Part shown: positions 6,475 to 14,350 of the stretch, one piece after another
How the letters are laid out: the number at the start of each line of letters is the position of its first letter
Numbering within the stretch: the first letter of the stretch is position 1
Origin: an uncultured Bacteriovorax sp.
GTDB lineage: Bacteria > Bdellovibrionota > Bacteriovoracia > Bacteriovoracales > Bacteriovoracaceae
DNA length: 19,333 nt
Direction of reading: 5' to 3'
NCBI GenBank assembly: GCA_946482295.1
Contig: CAMLRB010000043.1
Coordinates: forward strand, 1 to 19,333
Position numbers and translations under genes: made by a program
The notes under the pieces: generated by a model
Told to the model about the DNA's origin: nothing
Databases searched by the model: none
Seen by the model: the letters and a program-made list of their open reading frames with translations, nothing else

Positions 6475-7504
6475 AATTGGAGTGAATGTATTGGACCGTT
6501 TTTCGAACGTTTTCTTCTGGAGTTTGTTGAAGCACACCATGACCTAAACCGCAGATCCATTTATTGAGATCAAGACCACTATCCGCGAGTGGCGACCAAA
6601 ATTGTTTTAATTTTTCTTCTACTTGTGGCCAAGTATAGTGCAAGTATGATGGATCGAAGTTTCCTTGAATATAATAGTCTTTTGAAAAACGCTTAAGTGC
6701 ATCTGGAAGAGACATGCGCCAGTCGATTCCAAGAACATCAATGTTTTTATCCTGAATTTCTTCAAGGTAATTCATGTGTGTGAGTTTTGAGTAATAAACT
6801 ACTTTTGTATTTGGGTGCATCTTTTTAAAATCGGCCGTCACTTTACGGAGTACGGGAAGAATGAATTCTTTGAAATCGTGGAACATAAGTTCACCAACAG
6901 CTGTATCAAAAAGACAAACAGCATCCGCTCCACCTTGTGCTTGTAATGACATTTCTGTCAGAAGATTTGGTAGAAGCATTTCTACGAAACCTTGCCAACG
7001 TCCATCGTAGAATCCTTTTTTAGAGCTCGTTAGGGCCCCTGCATGTGAACCTTCAACTGCGTATGTATAAAGTGTCCATGGAGCTCCAACAAACCCTAGA
7101 AGAGATTTAGTTTTTGGGAGTTCTGCACGAAGTAGAACTGTCGCATCCTTTTGAAACTTGTAATAAGATTCAGCTGGCGCAATCATTTTACATTTTTTCA
7201 AATCTTCGATTGTTTCCAGTTTATTCTGAAGAATGGGCCCTGGAGCATAAGTGAGGCCTAGACCCATTTGTTCCAGTGGAAAAAGAAGGTCCGAAAAGAG
7301 AATGGCCGCATCGAAATCAAAATCGCGAATAGGTCCCATCGTAATTTCACAGGCCAATTTAGGATCTTTACACATCGTCATGAAGTCAGAATCTTTTTTG
7401 ATGTTTTGATAGTGAGAGTGGTAGCGACCTGCTTGGCGCATGAACCATACCGGCACTTGCGTTTTATTGTTGTTAGATTTTAGTCGATCGTTAAAAAGTC
7501 CCAT
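6464..7504 (-). CDS. hemE: Uroporphyrinogen decarboxylase
   Basis: HemE removes four acetate carboxyl groups from uroporphyrinogen III to give coproporphyrinogen III. The 346-residue protein matches the usual length. The signature PVWFMRQAGRY carries substrate-binding R23 and R27, and the catalytic aspartate is D72 in ILFSDLLFPLEQMG. The C-terminal ICGLGHGVLQQTPEENV is also typical. An AAAGGA ribosome binding site lies about 10 bases before the ATG, within the 3' end of the response regulator gene. It is the last gene of the heme operon, only 7 bases after that regulator, and overlaps the convergent hxlR gene by 11 bases at its 3' end. Confidence 0.97.
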   Translation of the reverse strand: MGLFNDRLKSNNNKTQVPVWFMRQAGRYHSHYQNIKKDSDFMTMCKDPKLACEITMGPIRDFDFDAAILFSDLLFPLEQMGLGLTYAPGPILQNKLETIEDLKKCKMIAPAESYYKFQKDATVLLRAELPKTKSLLGFVGAPWTLYTYAVEGSHAGALTSSKKGFYDGRWQGFVEMLLPNLLTEMSLQAQGGADAVCLFDTAVGELMFHDFKEFILPVLRKVTADFKKMHPNTKVVYYSKLTHMNYLEEIQDKNIDVLGIDWRMSLPDALKRFSKDYYIQGNFDPSYLHYTWPQVEEKLKQFWSPLADSGLDLNKWICGLGHGVLQQTPEENVRKTVQYIHSNFTY

Positions 7505-7511
7505 GAGTTTC

Positions 7512-8201
7512 TTATCCTTTTACAATGAGCTTATAGCCAATACTTCTTATACTTTGAATTTCAATTGAGTTGTTATCATCAGTCTCACACCATTTGCGCA
7601 GTTTTACGATGTAATTATCAACCGTACGGTTTGAAGGGAATTTATCTTCTCCCCAGATTTTTTCGATGATTTCATCTCGATCGACGGCCTGATTTTTTTT
7701 CTGATAAAGCAGTTCCAAAATCGCGCATTCTTTCTGTGAAAGAGTGACGATTGAACCTTGTCCATCTTGAACTTCGTAGCGCTTAAACCAAATTTTGAGG
7801 GCGCCATGATTAATCTCATCGGGCAGTTTTTCCATTTCCGACTGAGTTTTTAAAATTCGATTGAGACGGAGGGTAAGTTCTTTAAGGGCAAAAGGTTTTG
7901 TAATATAGTCATCGGCTCCGATTTCCAATCCTTCCACTTTGGTTTCAGGATCATTTTGGGCCGACAAGAAGAGCAGAACAAAATCTTTGCGTGCTTTTCT
8001 AAATTCTCGAGCGAGATCGAGGCCACTGATATCGGGCAAACCAATATCCATTAAAACAAGATTGGGTTTTCCTTCTTGGAATTTCGAGCGCGCTGACTGA
8101 CCATCACGGGCCCAACGAGCTTCATGGCCCAGGCCTTGAAGATATTCCGAGAGAGTAGTCCCTAAATTTGTTTCATCCTCAACGATAAGAATATTAAGCA
8201 T
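7512..8201 (-). CDS. OmpR/PhoB-type response regulator in the heme operon (two-component system 2)
   Basis: The 229-residue regulator has a receiver domain with acidic pocket E8/D9, phospho-acceptor D52 in LMDIGLPDISG, switch S80 and K102 in TKPF. A C-terminal winged helix contains VTLSQKECAILELL and NRTVDNYIVKLRKW, ending QSIRSIGYKL. All key residues are present. Its start overlaps the end of the partner kinase gene by 8 bases, and hemE follows after 7 bases, so it is part of the heme operon. Being co-transcribed with hemA, hemC, hemL and hemE, it may regulate tetrapyrrole synthesis or a process needing heme; that is inference. It resembles the other regulator in the window in layout and C-terminal sequence. 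Confidence 0.93.
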   Translation of the reverse strand: MLNILIVEDETNLGTTLSEYLQGLGHEARWARDGQSARSKFQEGKPNLVLMDIGLPDISGLDLAREFRKARKDFVLLFLSAQNDPETKVEGLEIGADDYITKPFALKELTLRLNRILKTQSEMEKLPDEINHGALKIWFKRYEVQDGQGSIVTLSQKECAILELLYQKKNQAVDRDEIIEKIWGEDKFPSNRTVDNYIVKLRKWCETDDNNSIEIQSIRSIGYKLIVKG

Positions 8202-9099
8202 GCGAGTGCTCCGCCTGCATAAAGTTCAATTCAAATTGCAATTTTTCGTTTTGAACAGAAGCTTTAAGTTCACCATTCATTTTGCGCATGAGTTTTTGAG
8301 AAAGATAGAGGCCAATGCCTGAACCTTTGCTCGAATTATGTTTATAAAAAAGGGAGCCAAGTTTTTTCATGTCCCCTTGGAAATGTCCACCGTCGTTATA
8401 AATGAGTTGAACTTTTGAGCCATTTTCTTTCACCGTAATAGAAACTTTTGTTCCAGAAGTGTGGATGCGTGAATTTTCCATTAAGTTTTTTAATATCATA
8501 GAAAGTGCGAACTCATCGGCAAGAATAGTGATGTTGTTATTTTCGCAGATAATTTCCAGTTCACGATCATTCAGCCATTCCAGGCAAAGTTTTTTCAAGT
8601 GAGGGATGAGTTTGACTGACGTAAGATTGAGTTCACCGCCGCGCTCGATTCGAGAGAGCTGTAAAATTTTATCGAGCTGATTTTCTAGCTTAGACGTATC
8701 TTCGATAAGGCGACCAAGTAGTTTTTGAAGTTGAGGATCATTTTTGTTTTCTAGTAGCTCACCAATAACTTCACCTTGTAAACGCATGCTTGCAAGTGGA
8801 GTTTTTAACTCGTGAGTGACTGAAGCGAAGAAGGCCTGGAGTGATTTGGTTTTTTGTACATCTTTGAGAAAAAGAGCGAGTAGGGAGAGTGATAGAAGAA
8901 GCAATAATACGATGAAACTACTTCCTTCCCACATGATCATTTTTGAAAATTTTGCACGATTGGTTTGATCAATAAGAAGATGCGAGTTCATCATAAGATA
9001 AACCCACCACGCACCAATCAATAGCAAGACGAGTGTCCACAATAATGAGAGGACATATAATCGTTTTGAAGAATGATTAAAGGGATTGTTCTTGATCAA
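8194..9099 (-). CDS. Sensor histidine kinase in the heme operon (two-component system 2)
   Basis: This 301-residue membrane kinase has two hydrophobic segments (about residues 14-37 and 60-78) around a short periplasmic loop of about 23 residues. The HisKA domain has H96 in VTHELKTP; the ATPase domain has N-box NLMENSRIH, a YNDGGHF G1-like box (less canonical than DxGxG) and a good G2 box GSGIGLYLS. The start is inferred as TTG at 9099, overlapping the hemL stop (TTGA); the next in-frame Met is at residue 36, inside the first membrane segment. Translation is probably coupled to hemL. Its position between hemL and its regulator gene makes it a candidate sensor tied to heme or respiratory status, but the signal cannot be read from the sequence. 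Confidence 0.9.
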   Translation of the reverse strand: MIKNNPFNHSSKRLYVLSLLWTLVLLLIGAWWVYLMMNSHLLIDQTNRAKFSKMIMWEGSSFIVLLLLLSLSLLALFLKDVQKTKSLQAFFASVTHELKTPLASMRLQGEVIGELLENKNDPQLQKLLGRLIEDTSKLENQLDKILQLSRIERGGELNLTSVKLIPHLKKLCLEWLNDRELEIICENNNITILADEFALSMILKNLMENSRIHTSGTKVSITVKENGSKVQLIYNDGGHFQGDMKKLGSLFYKHNSSKGSGIGLYLSQKLMRKMNGELKASVQNEKLQFELNFMQAEHSHA

Positions 9100-10376
9100 A
9101 GTTTAATATCCAATCGTCTTGCCATTTCTTTAAGAACTTCCTCATCATGAGCAAGACTCACAAAACCAACTTCGTAAGCATTTGGCGCAAGATAAATTCC
9201 GCGCTTAAGAAGTTCTTCAAAAAGTTTATTAAAGTTCTCTGTTAGGTTGGCCGGAATATCGGCAATCTTTGTGACATTTTCTTTTGGAACAATCCAGAAT
9301 AGTGATGAGAACGTCGTCACTTGGAACATTGAAAATTCACCGTTGTTGTATGACTTCATCCAGTTTGTAAGAAGGTCGGTGATTTTTTTTGTTTGTAATT
9401 CAATTTTTTTATAAGTTTCTGGCGTACACTGCTTAAGAGTTGAAAGTCCTCCCACCATCGCAAGTGGATTCGCTGAAAGCGTTCCTGCTTGATAAACTCT
9501 GCCAATTGGAGCCAGATGTTCCATGATAAATTTCGAAGCTCCGATGGCACCAACTGGCAAACCACCTCCGATAATTTTTCCGAGAGTCACCATGTCAGGC
9601 TTAATGCCCGTGTATTCCGCCATTCCACCAAATGCCACGCGGAAGCCTGAAATAACTTCATCAAAAATAAGAAGTGCTTTGTTTTGAGTACAAACATCTC
9701 TTAAGAATTGTAAAAATTCTTTTGGCTGAATCATAAGACCATTGTTGGCCGGAAGTGGCTCGATAATGATCGCTGCAATTTGATCTTTATGATCGATGAA
9801 ACATTGTTTTACACCTGCAACATCGCCCAATTCTAAAATGAGTGTGTCGTGAGCAACACCTTCAGGAACACCAGCAGAAGAAGCTTCTGCTTCGCCCGCT
9901 AGTCCTGAACCTGCTTTGATAAGCATAGAATCAACGTGGCCGTGGTAACAGCCGTTGAATTTAATAATTTTATTTTTACCAGTCACCCCGCGCGCGAGTC
10001 TGAGCGCCGTCATAACGGCTTCTGTTCCCGAGTTTACGAAACGAAGTTGCTCAACGTGAGGAAGTTTTGAAAGAAGGAATTCTGCAAGATCTAATGAATA
10101 AGGCTCACAAGCTCCGTAACTCCATCCACGTTTAAGTGCTTCATGGAGCTCTTGCTCGACTATTGGATTTCTATGACCAAGAATTAGTGGTCCAAAGCTC
10201 ATGCAGAAGTCGATGTAGTTTTTTCCTTCAACATCTGTAATGAAAGCGCCATTGGCCTCCTTAAAGAATCGTGGAGTTGAAGAAAGTCCTTTAAAACTTC
10301 TTACTGGAGAGTGAACTCCACCTGGGACCATTTTTTTTGCTGTATTAAAAAGTTCTGTTTGGTTCGTTGTGTTCAT
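9096..10376 (-). CDS. hemL: Glutamate-1-semialdehyde 2,1-aminomutase
   Basis: HemL converts glutamate-1-semialdehyde to 5-aminolevulinate, using pyridoxal phosphate, in the C5 pathway. The 426-residue protein has the opening KKMVPGGVHSPVRSF, the aldehyde-side SGTEAVMTALRLAR, the PLP-binding IFDEVISGFR, and the Schiff-base lysine K267 in TLGKIIGGGLPVG. The ATG at 10376 overlaps the hemC stop as ATGA. An in-frame ATG at 10388, with GGATG upstream, would add four residues and cannot be excluded. The order hemA-hemC-hemL puts the product of HemA directly to its user. Length is normal for the family. Confidence 0.97.
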   Translation of the reverse strand: MNTTNQTELFNTAKKMVPGGVHSPVRSFKGLSSTPRFFKEANGAFITDVEGKNYIDFCMSFGPLILGHRNPIVEQELHEALKRGWSYGACEPYSLDLAEFLLSKLPHVEQLRFVNSGTEAVMTALRLARGVTGKNKIIKFNGCYHGHVDSMLIKAGSGLAGEAEASSAGVPEGVAHDTLILELGDVAGVKQCFIDHKDQIAAIIIEPLPANNGLMIQPKEFLQFLRDVCTQNKALLIFDEVISGFRVAFGGMAEYTGIKPDMVTLGKIIGGGLPVGAIGASKFIMEHLAPIGRVYQAGTLSANPLAMVGGLSTLKQCTPETYKKIELQTKKITDLLTNWMKSYNNGEFSMFQVTTFSSLFWIVPKENVTKIADIPANLTENFNKLFEELLKRGIYLAPNAYEVGFVSLAHDEEVLKEMARRLDIKL

Positions 10377-11893
10377 GCTTGAGTCCATTTTTTAAATTCA
10401 TCCATGGAGGCCATTGGAAGAACAGGGATATTTTCGTTTCTAAATTGTTGGTATGTTTTTCCTAAACCACAGGCGTGTAAACGGTTTATGATTTGAGGAA
10501 ATTTCTGAACATAAGTTTTATATTGGAAATAACTTGTCCAATAGAAAACATCAGTTCTGTTGATTGAATCTTCAAAATCTTTTGAAACAGTGGCAGCGAC
10601 TTCGCGAGTGTAACAAGGAATGACGTCTTGGCCTAATGTCGATGAAGCTTCATCATTTGAGAGGATTGTCATAAGGCGATCTTCGCCCATCATAATTTGC
10701 ACGGCCTGTGAATTAAGAAGGCGAGCGATTTCTTCATCTCCTAGACTGTCTGCAGTTGCATTAACCCAATGACCGAGACTTGCAAGATCTTTCATTGTTT
10801 TTGTTCCCGCGGCCCACAATGTTTTTGGATGTGTGGATTTGACGGCTTCCAGACAGTGTTTACTTGTCACGTAGAGATTGAGTCCAGGAATGAGTTTATG
10901 CGGAAGATTTACTTTTTTAATAAGTTCATCGAAATCGGGGTGTCCGTTAAAAACTTTTGGAGGAGTCACAAAACTTGGAAGATCCCTTCCTTCTAAGGTG
11001 CTCACAGCGATAGTTTCATCATTGAGAAGACCGCGATGAGTGTGAAGATAAAAATCAAAGATGGAGCGGACATTAATACCAACTGCGAGGTGGCATCCTC
11101 CGCCGTAGTTATTGAAGGCCACACGTTCACGTTTTACTTCTTCTAAAGTAGTGGCATCTTCCATTTTTTTAAGTTTTGCGAGGAGTTCGCCATCATCGTG
11201 GCGATTGCGACGGCATTCAATCCCCAAAGCTCCTTGAGAAGCAGATGATGTGAAGACAGACTGAGGCATAACCATAAAGTTCAGGCCATAGAGCAGTCTT
11301 TGAAGTTCAATACGCGATGATTCCGTTAGAGCGAGACGTTCAATGCCAGGAAGGGCGAGAACGATGGCATCGTATTCACCTTCTTGGAGTTTTTGAATGC
11401 GAGTATTGACGTTTCCGCGCAGAATTTTTGTTTTAACGTGGAGGTTTTTAGCTCCTGGGAGAAAATCAGCGAGAGACTTTTCAACGTTGACGATTCGGCG
11501 AGGAGACGAAGTGCCGACAACGAACTCGCTCATATTTTTTATATTTGGAATAGTTCCTTCACGAATGAGGAGAAGATCGTGAGCAAACGTTCTTTTTGTC
11601 ACGGCCGCTAATTCAATCCCCTCAGGACGATCAGAGCCTAAATCTTTATAGGAGTGAACAACCAGATCGACGGCCCCAGAAAGAAGAGCTTCATCTAATT
11701 CTTTGGTGAAAAAATCTTTTCCATCCAACTGCCATAGAGGAGCATTTGTGATCATGTCACCTTGAGTTTTGATGATGACAAGTTCAAATGTATCACCCGT
11801 TAAGGCTTCGAGCTGATCTTTAACCTGATTACATTGAGTGAGGGCGAGAAGACTGCCACGTGTACCGATTTTATAGTGTTTTTTAGTATGCAA
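10373..11893 (-). CDS. hemC: Fused porphobilinogen deaminase / uroporphyrinogen-III synthase-like protein
   Basis: The first two-thirds of this 506-residue protein is HemC, which joins four porphobilinogens into hydroxymethylbilane. Visible are the catalytic aspartate D84 in VHSYKD, the arginine-rich VGTSSPRR and LRGNVNTR, and the dipyrromethane-cofactor cysteine C267 in YGGGCHLAVG. From about residue 337 a second domain has HemD-like patterns (LWAAGTKTMKDL, then LHACGLGKTYQQF near the end), so the protein may also close the ring to uroporphyrinogen III. That half is about 170 residues, shorter than most HemD. I chose TTG at 11893, with GGGAGG 9 bases upstream; an in-frame TTG at 11914 lacks this. 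With that start D84 has the E. coli number. It overlaps hemA by 11 bases. Confidence 0.88.
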   Translation of the reverse strand: MHTKKHYKIGTRGSLLALTQCNQVKDQLEALTGDTFELVIIKTQGDMITNAPLWQLDGKDFFTKELDEALLSGAVDLVVHSYKDLGSDRPEGIELAAVTKRTFAHDLLLIREGTIPNIKNMSEFVVGTSSPRRIVNVEKSLADFLPGAKNLHVKTKILRGNVNTRIQKLQEGEYDAIVLALPGIERLALTESSRIELQRLLYGLNFMVMPQSVFTSSASQGALGIECRRNRHDDGELLAKLKKMEDATTLEEVKRERVAFNNYGGGCHLAVGINVRSIFDFYLHTHRGLLNDETIAVSTLEGRDLPSFVTPPKVFNGHPDFDELIKKVNLPHKLIPGLNLYVTSKHCLEAVKSTHPKTLWAAGTKTMKDLASLGHWVNATADSLGDEEIARLLNSQAVQIMMGEDRLMTILSNDEASSTLGQDVIPCYTREVAATVSKDFEDSINRTDVFYWTSYFQYKTYVQKFPQIINRLHACGLGKTYQQFRNENIPVLPMASMDEFKKWTQA

Positions 11894-12851
11894 ACTTGAA
11901 GTCCTCCCAATCAAATGTCACAGCAGTTTTAGAAAAAGTCACCAGTCTAGTTTCTGCTAAAAGAGCGATAGTCTCTTTAGCTCGACGTACTTTTTCTAAC
12001 TTTTCAATATTGAGTTTGGCGCTTTGCCTGAAGATATCTTCCAAGCGAAGAACTCCCTCACTTTCTGTGAGCTTAGTTTCTATCACAGAGGGAGAGCCTA
12101 GATCAATAAAGAGCTTCATTTGTTGAGAGAAAGGAGATTGTTCATTGAAGTTATCGCGGGCAAAGAAGTTTTCGAAAAACTCTTCATTAAAGAGAATGCC
12201 TGAACTTCCAATTGTATTCACAATGAAAGGAAATTTTGTGTATGCGTGATGAGAATGTGTTCCCCACGGAATGCTGGCGATAGAGTGAGCAGAGCACAAT
12301 TCGGCCACTCTGTCTGTATTTCTGGCGGAGATCGTCACGTTATGTTTTTTCTTTAAAAGTTTAACGAGGTCTTCTGCAAGTACTCCCGATCCGAGAATGA
12401 GAACTTCTCCGTTTGTTACTCGTGAGTGGATTAGTTTTCTGGCGATTCCAGCATAAGTCAGCTGACCGATTTCAGTTAGGTGATCAGTGCGTATTTTTTT
12501 ATTGTCTTGAAAAAGTTTTTCAAAAACACCCATGAGCTGAGTATTTTTCTGAGGATGTTTTGCGTACTCTTGATAAGCATCTTTAAATTGCGCCACTACT
12601 TCGTATTCAGCTACTACTTCACTACGAAGTCCGCAGATGGTCTCTAGAAGAAAAACGTAAGCGTTGAGGCCAGAAAAAACGTCAGTGATCTTTTCCTGAC
12701 GTAGACTGCTTTCACCTAATTGATAAAAAGGAGTTTGCCCAAAACCCACAACAAGTGTGCGCTGGCAGGTTTTTAAAACAAAAACTTCACCCGTGGCCGG
12801 GCCTAAAGTCGTATTTGCGATTAAATTGATAACGGTCAGGTTTTCTAACAT
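11883..12851 (-). CDS. hemA: Glutamyl-tRNA reductase, unusually short
   Basis: HemA reduces glutamyl-tRNA to glutamate-1-semialdehyde with NADPH, the first step of the C5 pathway. The catalytic cysteine is C29 in LKTCQRT (usual pattern STCNRT). The family stretch GLRSEVVAEYEVVAQFKDAY and the nucleotide-binding VLILGSGVLAEDL (about residue 148 on) are clear. At 322 residues it is about 100 shorter than typical HemA: the cysteine is about 20 residues closer to the start, and the C-terminal dimerisation helix region is reduced. An in-frame TAA lies just upstream of the ATG, so no longer start exists in this sequence. It is the first gene of the heme operon and is divergent from a small membrane-protein gene. 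No clear ribosome binding site was seen. Confidence 0.88.
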   Translation of the reverse strand: MLENLTVINLIANTTLGPATGEVFVLKTCQRTLVVGFGQTPFYQLGESSLRQEKITDVFSGLNAYVFLLETICGLRSEVVAEYEVVAQFKDAYQEYAKHPQKNTQLMGVFEKLFQDNKKIRTDHLTEIGQLTYAGIARKLIHSRVTNGEVLILGSGVLAEDLVKLLKKKHNVTISARNTDRVAELCSAHSIASIPWGTHSHHAYTKFPFIVNTIGSSGILFNEEFFENFFARDNFNEQSPFSQQMKLFIDLGSPSVIETKLTESEGVLRLEDIFRQSAKLNIEKLEKVRRAKETIALLAETRLVTFSKTAVTFDWEDFKFAY

Positions 12852-12935
12852 ACGACCATGAGTTTAGCGTCAATGCATCCAGAAATTGTCATAAAAGTGT
12901 AGATTACATGCTTTTAAAGTTTCTTTTTTTGGGCT

Positions 12936-13208
12936 ATGTTGTCATCCATGGAACTATTGAAGAAATCTAAAGATATCGCCCTTGCTTTCGATCGTAAAGT
13001 AGACGGTTCTATAAGCTTTTTCTTCCGTCATTACGGGAAAACCCGCTTCATGATTGCCATGAGTAAAAAGGCCCAATACCTTGGATTAGAGAAGTTATGG
13101 AATAAAGGTCCAAAGGCCTTTGTTTACTTTTTTCTTTTTTATTTAGTGCGCGACACCATTTTGTATATTCTCCTTCCCATCTTTTTTGCTCGCATAAGCT
13201 CGCAATAG
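12936..13208 (+). CDS. Small predicted membrane protein of unknown function
   Basis: The 90-residue product is basic over its first 60 residues (many Lys and Arg) and has one strong hydrophobic segment at about residues 62-85 (KAFVYFFLFYLVRDTILYIL and on), which includes an Arg-Asp pair. No family is recognised. A second in-frame ATG at 12948 could be the start, and no good ribosome binding site favours either. It is divergent from hemA, the start codons being about 84 bases apart, and precedes the purine gene by 79 bases. The frame is open, has ordinary codon use for the window, and is not overlapped by another gene, so it is probably real. Confidence 0.6.
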   Translation: MLSSMELLKKSKDIALAFDRKVDGSISFFFRHYGKTRFMIAMSKKAQYLGLEKLWNKGPKAFVYFFLFYLVRDTILYILLPIFFARISSQ

Positions 13209-13287
13209 GTTTGTCAGTCCAAATCATTCGTTTTATTCTCTATTGTTCACATTTCTCACTAATACCCAAACTTGAATCGGAGAATTC

Positions 13288-14349
13288 ATGGAATTAATGT
13301 TTAGTTCAAAAGAAATTTTAAATCGTGGAATCGGTCTTACATTTGATGACGTCCTTTTAGTTCCTCGTTACTCAGAAATTTCGTCACGTAAGCATCCCGT
13401 GCTTAAAACAAAAATTACGAAAAACTTTACGATCGATTTGCCTGTGATCACAGCGAATATGGACACGATTACAGAAAAAGAAATGGCCTGTGCTATGGCT
13501 TCACTCGGAGGGATTGGTTCTCTCCACCGTTTCATGACGGAAGCTGAACAAGTTGAGATGGTTCACGCTATTAAAAAATATATGAAAGAAAAAGGCCTCA
13601 ACACTCCAGTGGCGGCATCGATTGGTGTTAAAGAAGAAGGCATGAAACGCGCTGAAATTCTTGTTGAAGCTGGTGTTCAAATCATAACTCTTGATATCGC
13701 TCACGGGGACTCAGTCATGATGCTTGAGACTCTCGATTTTCTAAAAAAGAAATTTCCTCACGTTGATGTTATTGCTGGAAACGTGGCGACTGCCGATGGT
13801 GTAAAACGCATGATTGATCGTGGTGCTGATGCTGTAAAAGTCGGTATCGGTCCAGGATCAATGTGTACAACTCGAATCATTACAGGACACGGTGTTCCTC
13901 AATTATCGGCCATCGCTCTTGCTGTAAGCGTCGCTAGCAAATACGATATTCCTGTTATCGCAGATGGTGGTTTAAAAAATTCTGGTGATATAGTGAAGGC
14001 CCTCGCTGCTGGAGCGTCTTCAGTTATGGTTGGTTCACTTGTTTCGGGAACTCTAGAAACTCCAGGTGAGTTAAAAGGTGGAATGAAGCAATATCGTGGA
14101 ATGGCCTCTAAAGCGGCGCAAGTTTCTTGGCGAGGTGATATGCCTCAAGGGATGGCCGCGGAAGGTGAATCTACATTCATTCCATGTAAAGGTTCAGTCA
14201 CAAACGTAATCGATGAACTTATGGGAGGACTGCGCTCTGGAATGACTTATCTTGGTGTAGATAATATTAAGGCGATGAGCGAAGCTGCACTTTTTATGCA
14301 AATGACGGCTTCAGGAATGAGCGAATCTAAACCACACGGAGTTCGTTAA
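13288..14349 (+). CDS. IMP dehydrogenase / GMP reductase family protein lacking CBS domains
   Basis: The 353-residue TIM-barrel protein belongs to the IMPDH/GMPR family. The catalytic loop is [11 protein letters not shown] with C193; the nucleotide-binding [15 protein letters not shown] and GGLRSGMTY are present. There is no CBS-domain insertion, and the length matches GMP reductase (about 346) rather than IMPDH (about 490). The mobile-flap segment after YRGM is short and ends AAEGESTF, like the ASEGK region of GMP reductases (E292), and the Arg-Tyr dyad of IMPDH is not seen. Yet the start ([11 protein letters not shown]) and end ([10 protein letters not shown]) resemble IMPDH. It interconverts IMP with XMP or GMP in purine metabolism; which reaction is unresolved. 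GGAG lies before the ATG, and the next gene follows after 1 base. Confidence 0.85.
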   Translation: MELMFSSKEILNRGIGLTFDDVLLVPRYSEISSRKHPVLKTKITKNFTIDLPVITANMDTITEKEMACAMASLGGIGSLHRFMTEAEQVEMVHAIKKYMKEKGLNTPVAASIGVKEEGMKRAEILVEAGVQIITLDIAHGDSVMMLETLDFLKKKFPHVDVIAGNVATADGVKRMIDRGADAVKVGIGPGSMCTTRIITGHGVPQLSAIALAVSVASKYDIPVIADGGLKNSGDIVKALAAGASSVMVGSLVSGTLETPGELKGGMKQYRGMASKAAQVSWRGDMPQGMAAEGESTFIPCKGSVTNVIDELMGGLRSGMTYLGVDNIKAMSEAALFMQMTASGMSESKPHGVR

Positions 14350-14350
14350 G

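Noticed and set aside
11883..12851. hemA as a pseudogene because of its short length
   Set aside because: The frame is intact, the catalytic cysteine and NADPH-binding region are present, and it leads a well-kept operon with tight overlaps.
12852..12935. Specific -35/-10 promoter boxes for the heme operon and the small membrane-protein gene
   Set aside because: Several weak candidates were seen, such as TTGACG and TAATCT, but none with proper spacing from the other box and from the start codon.
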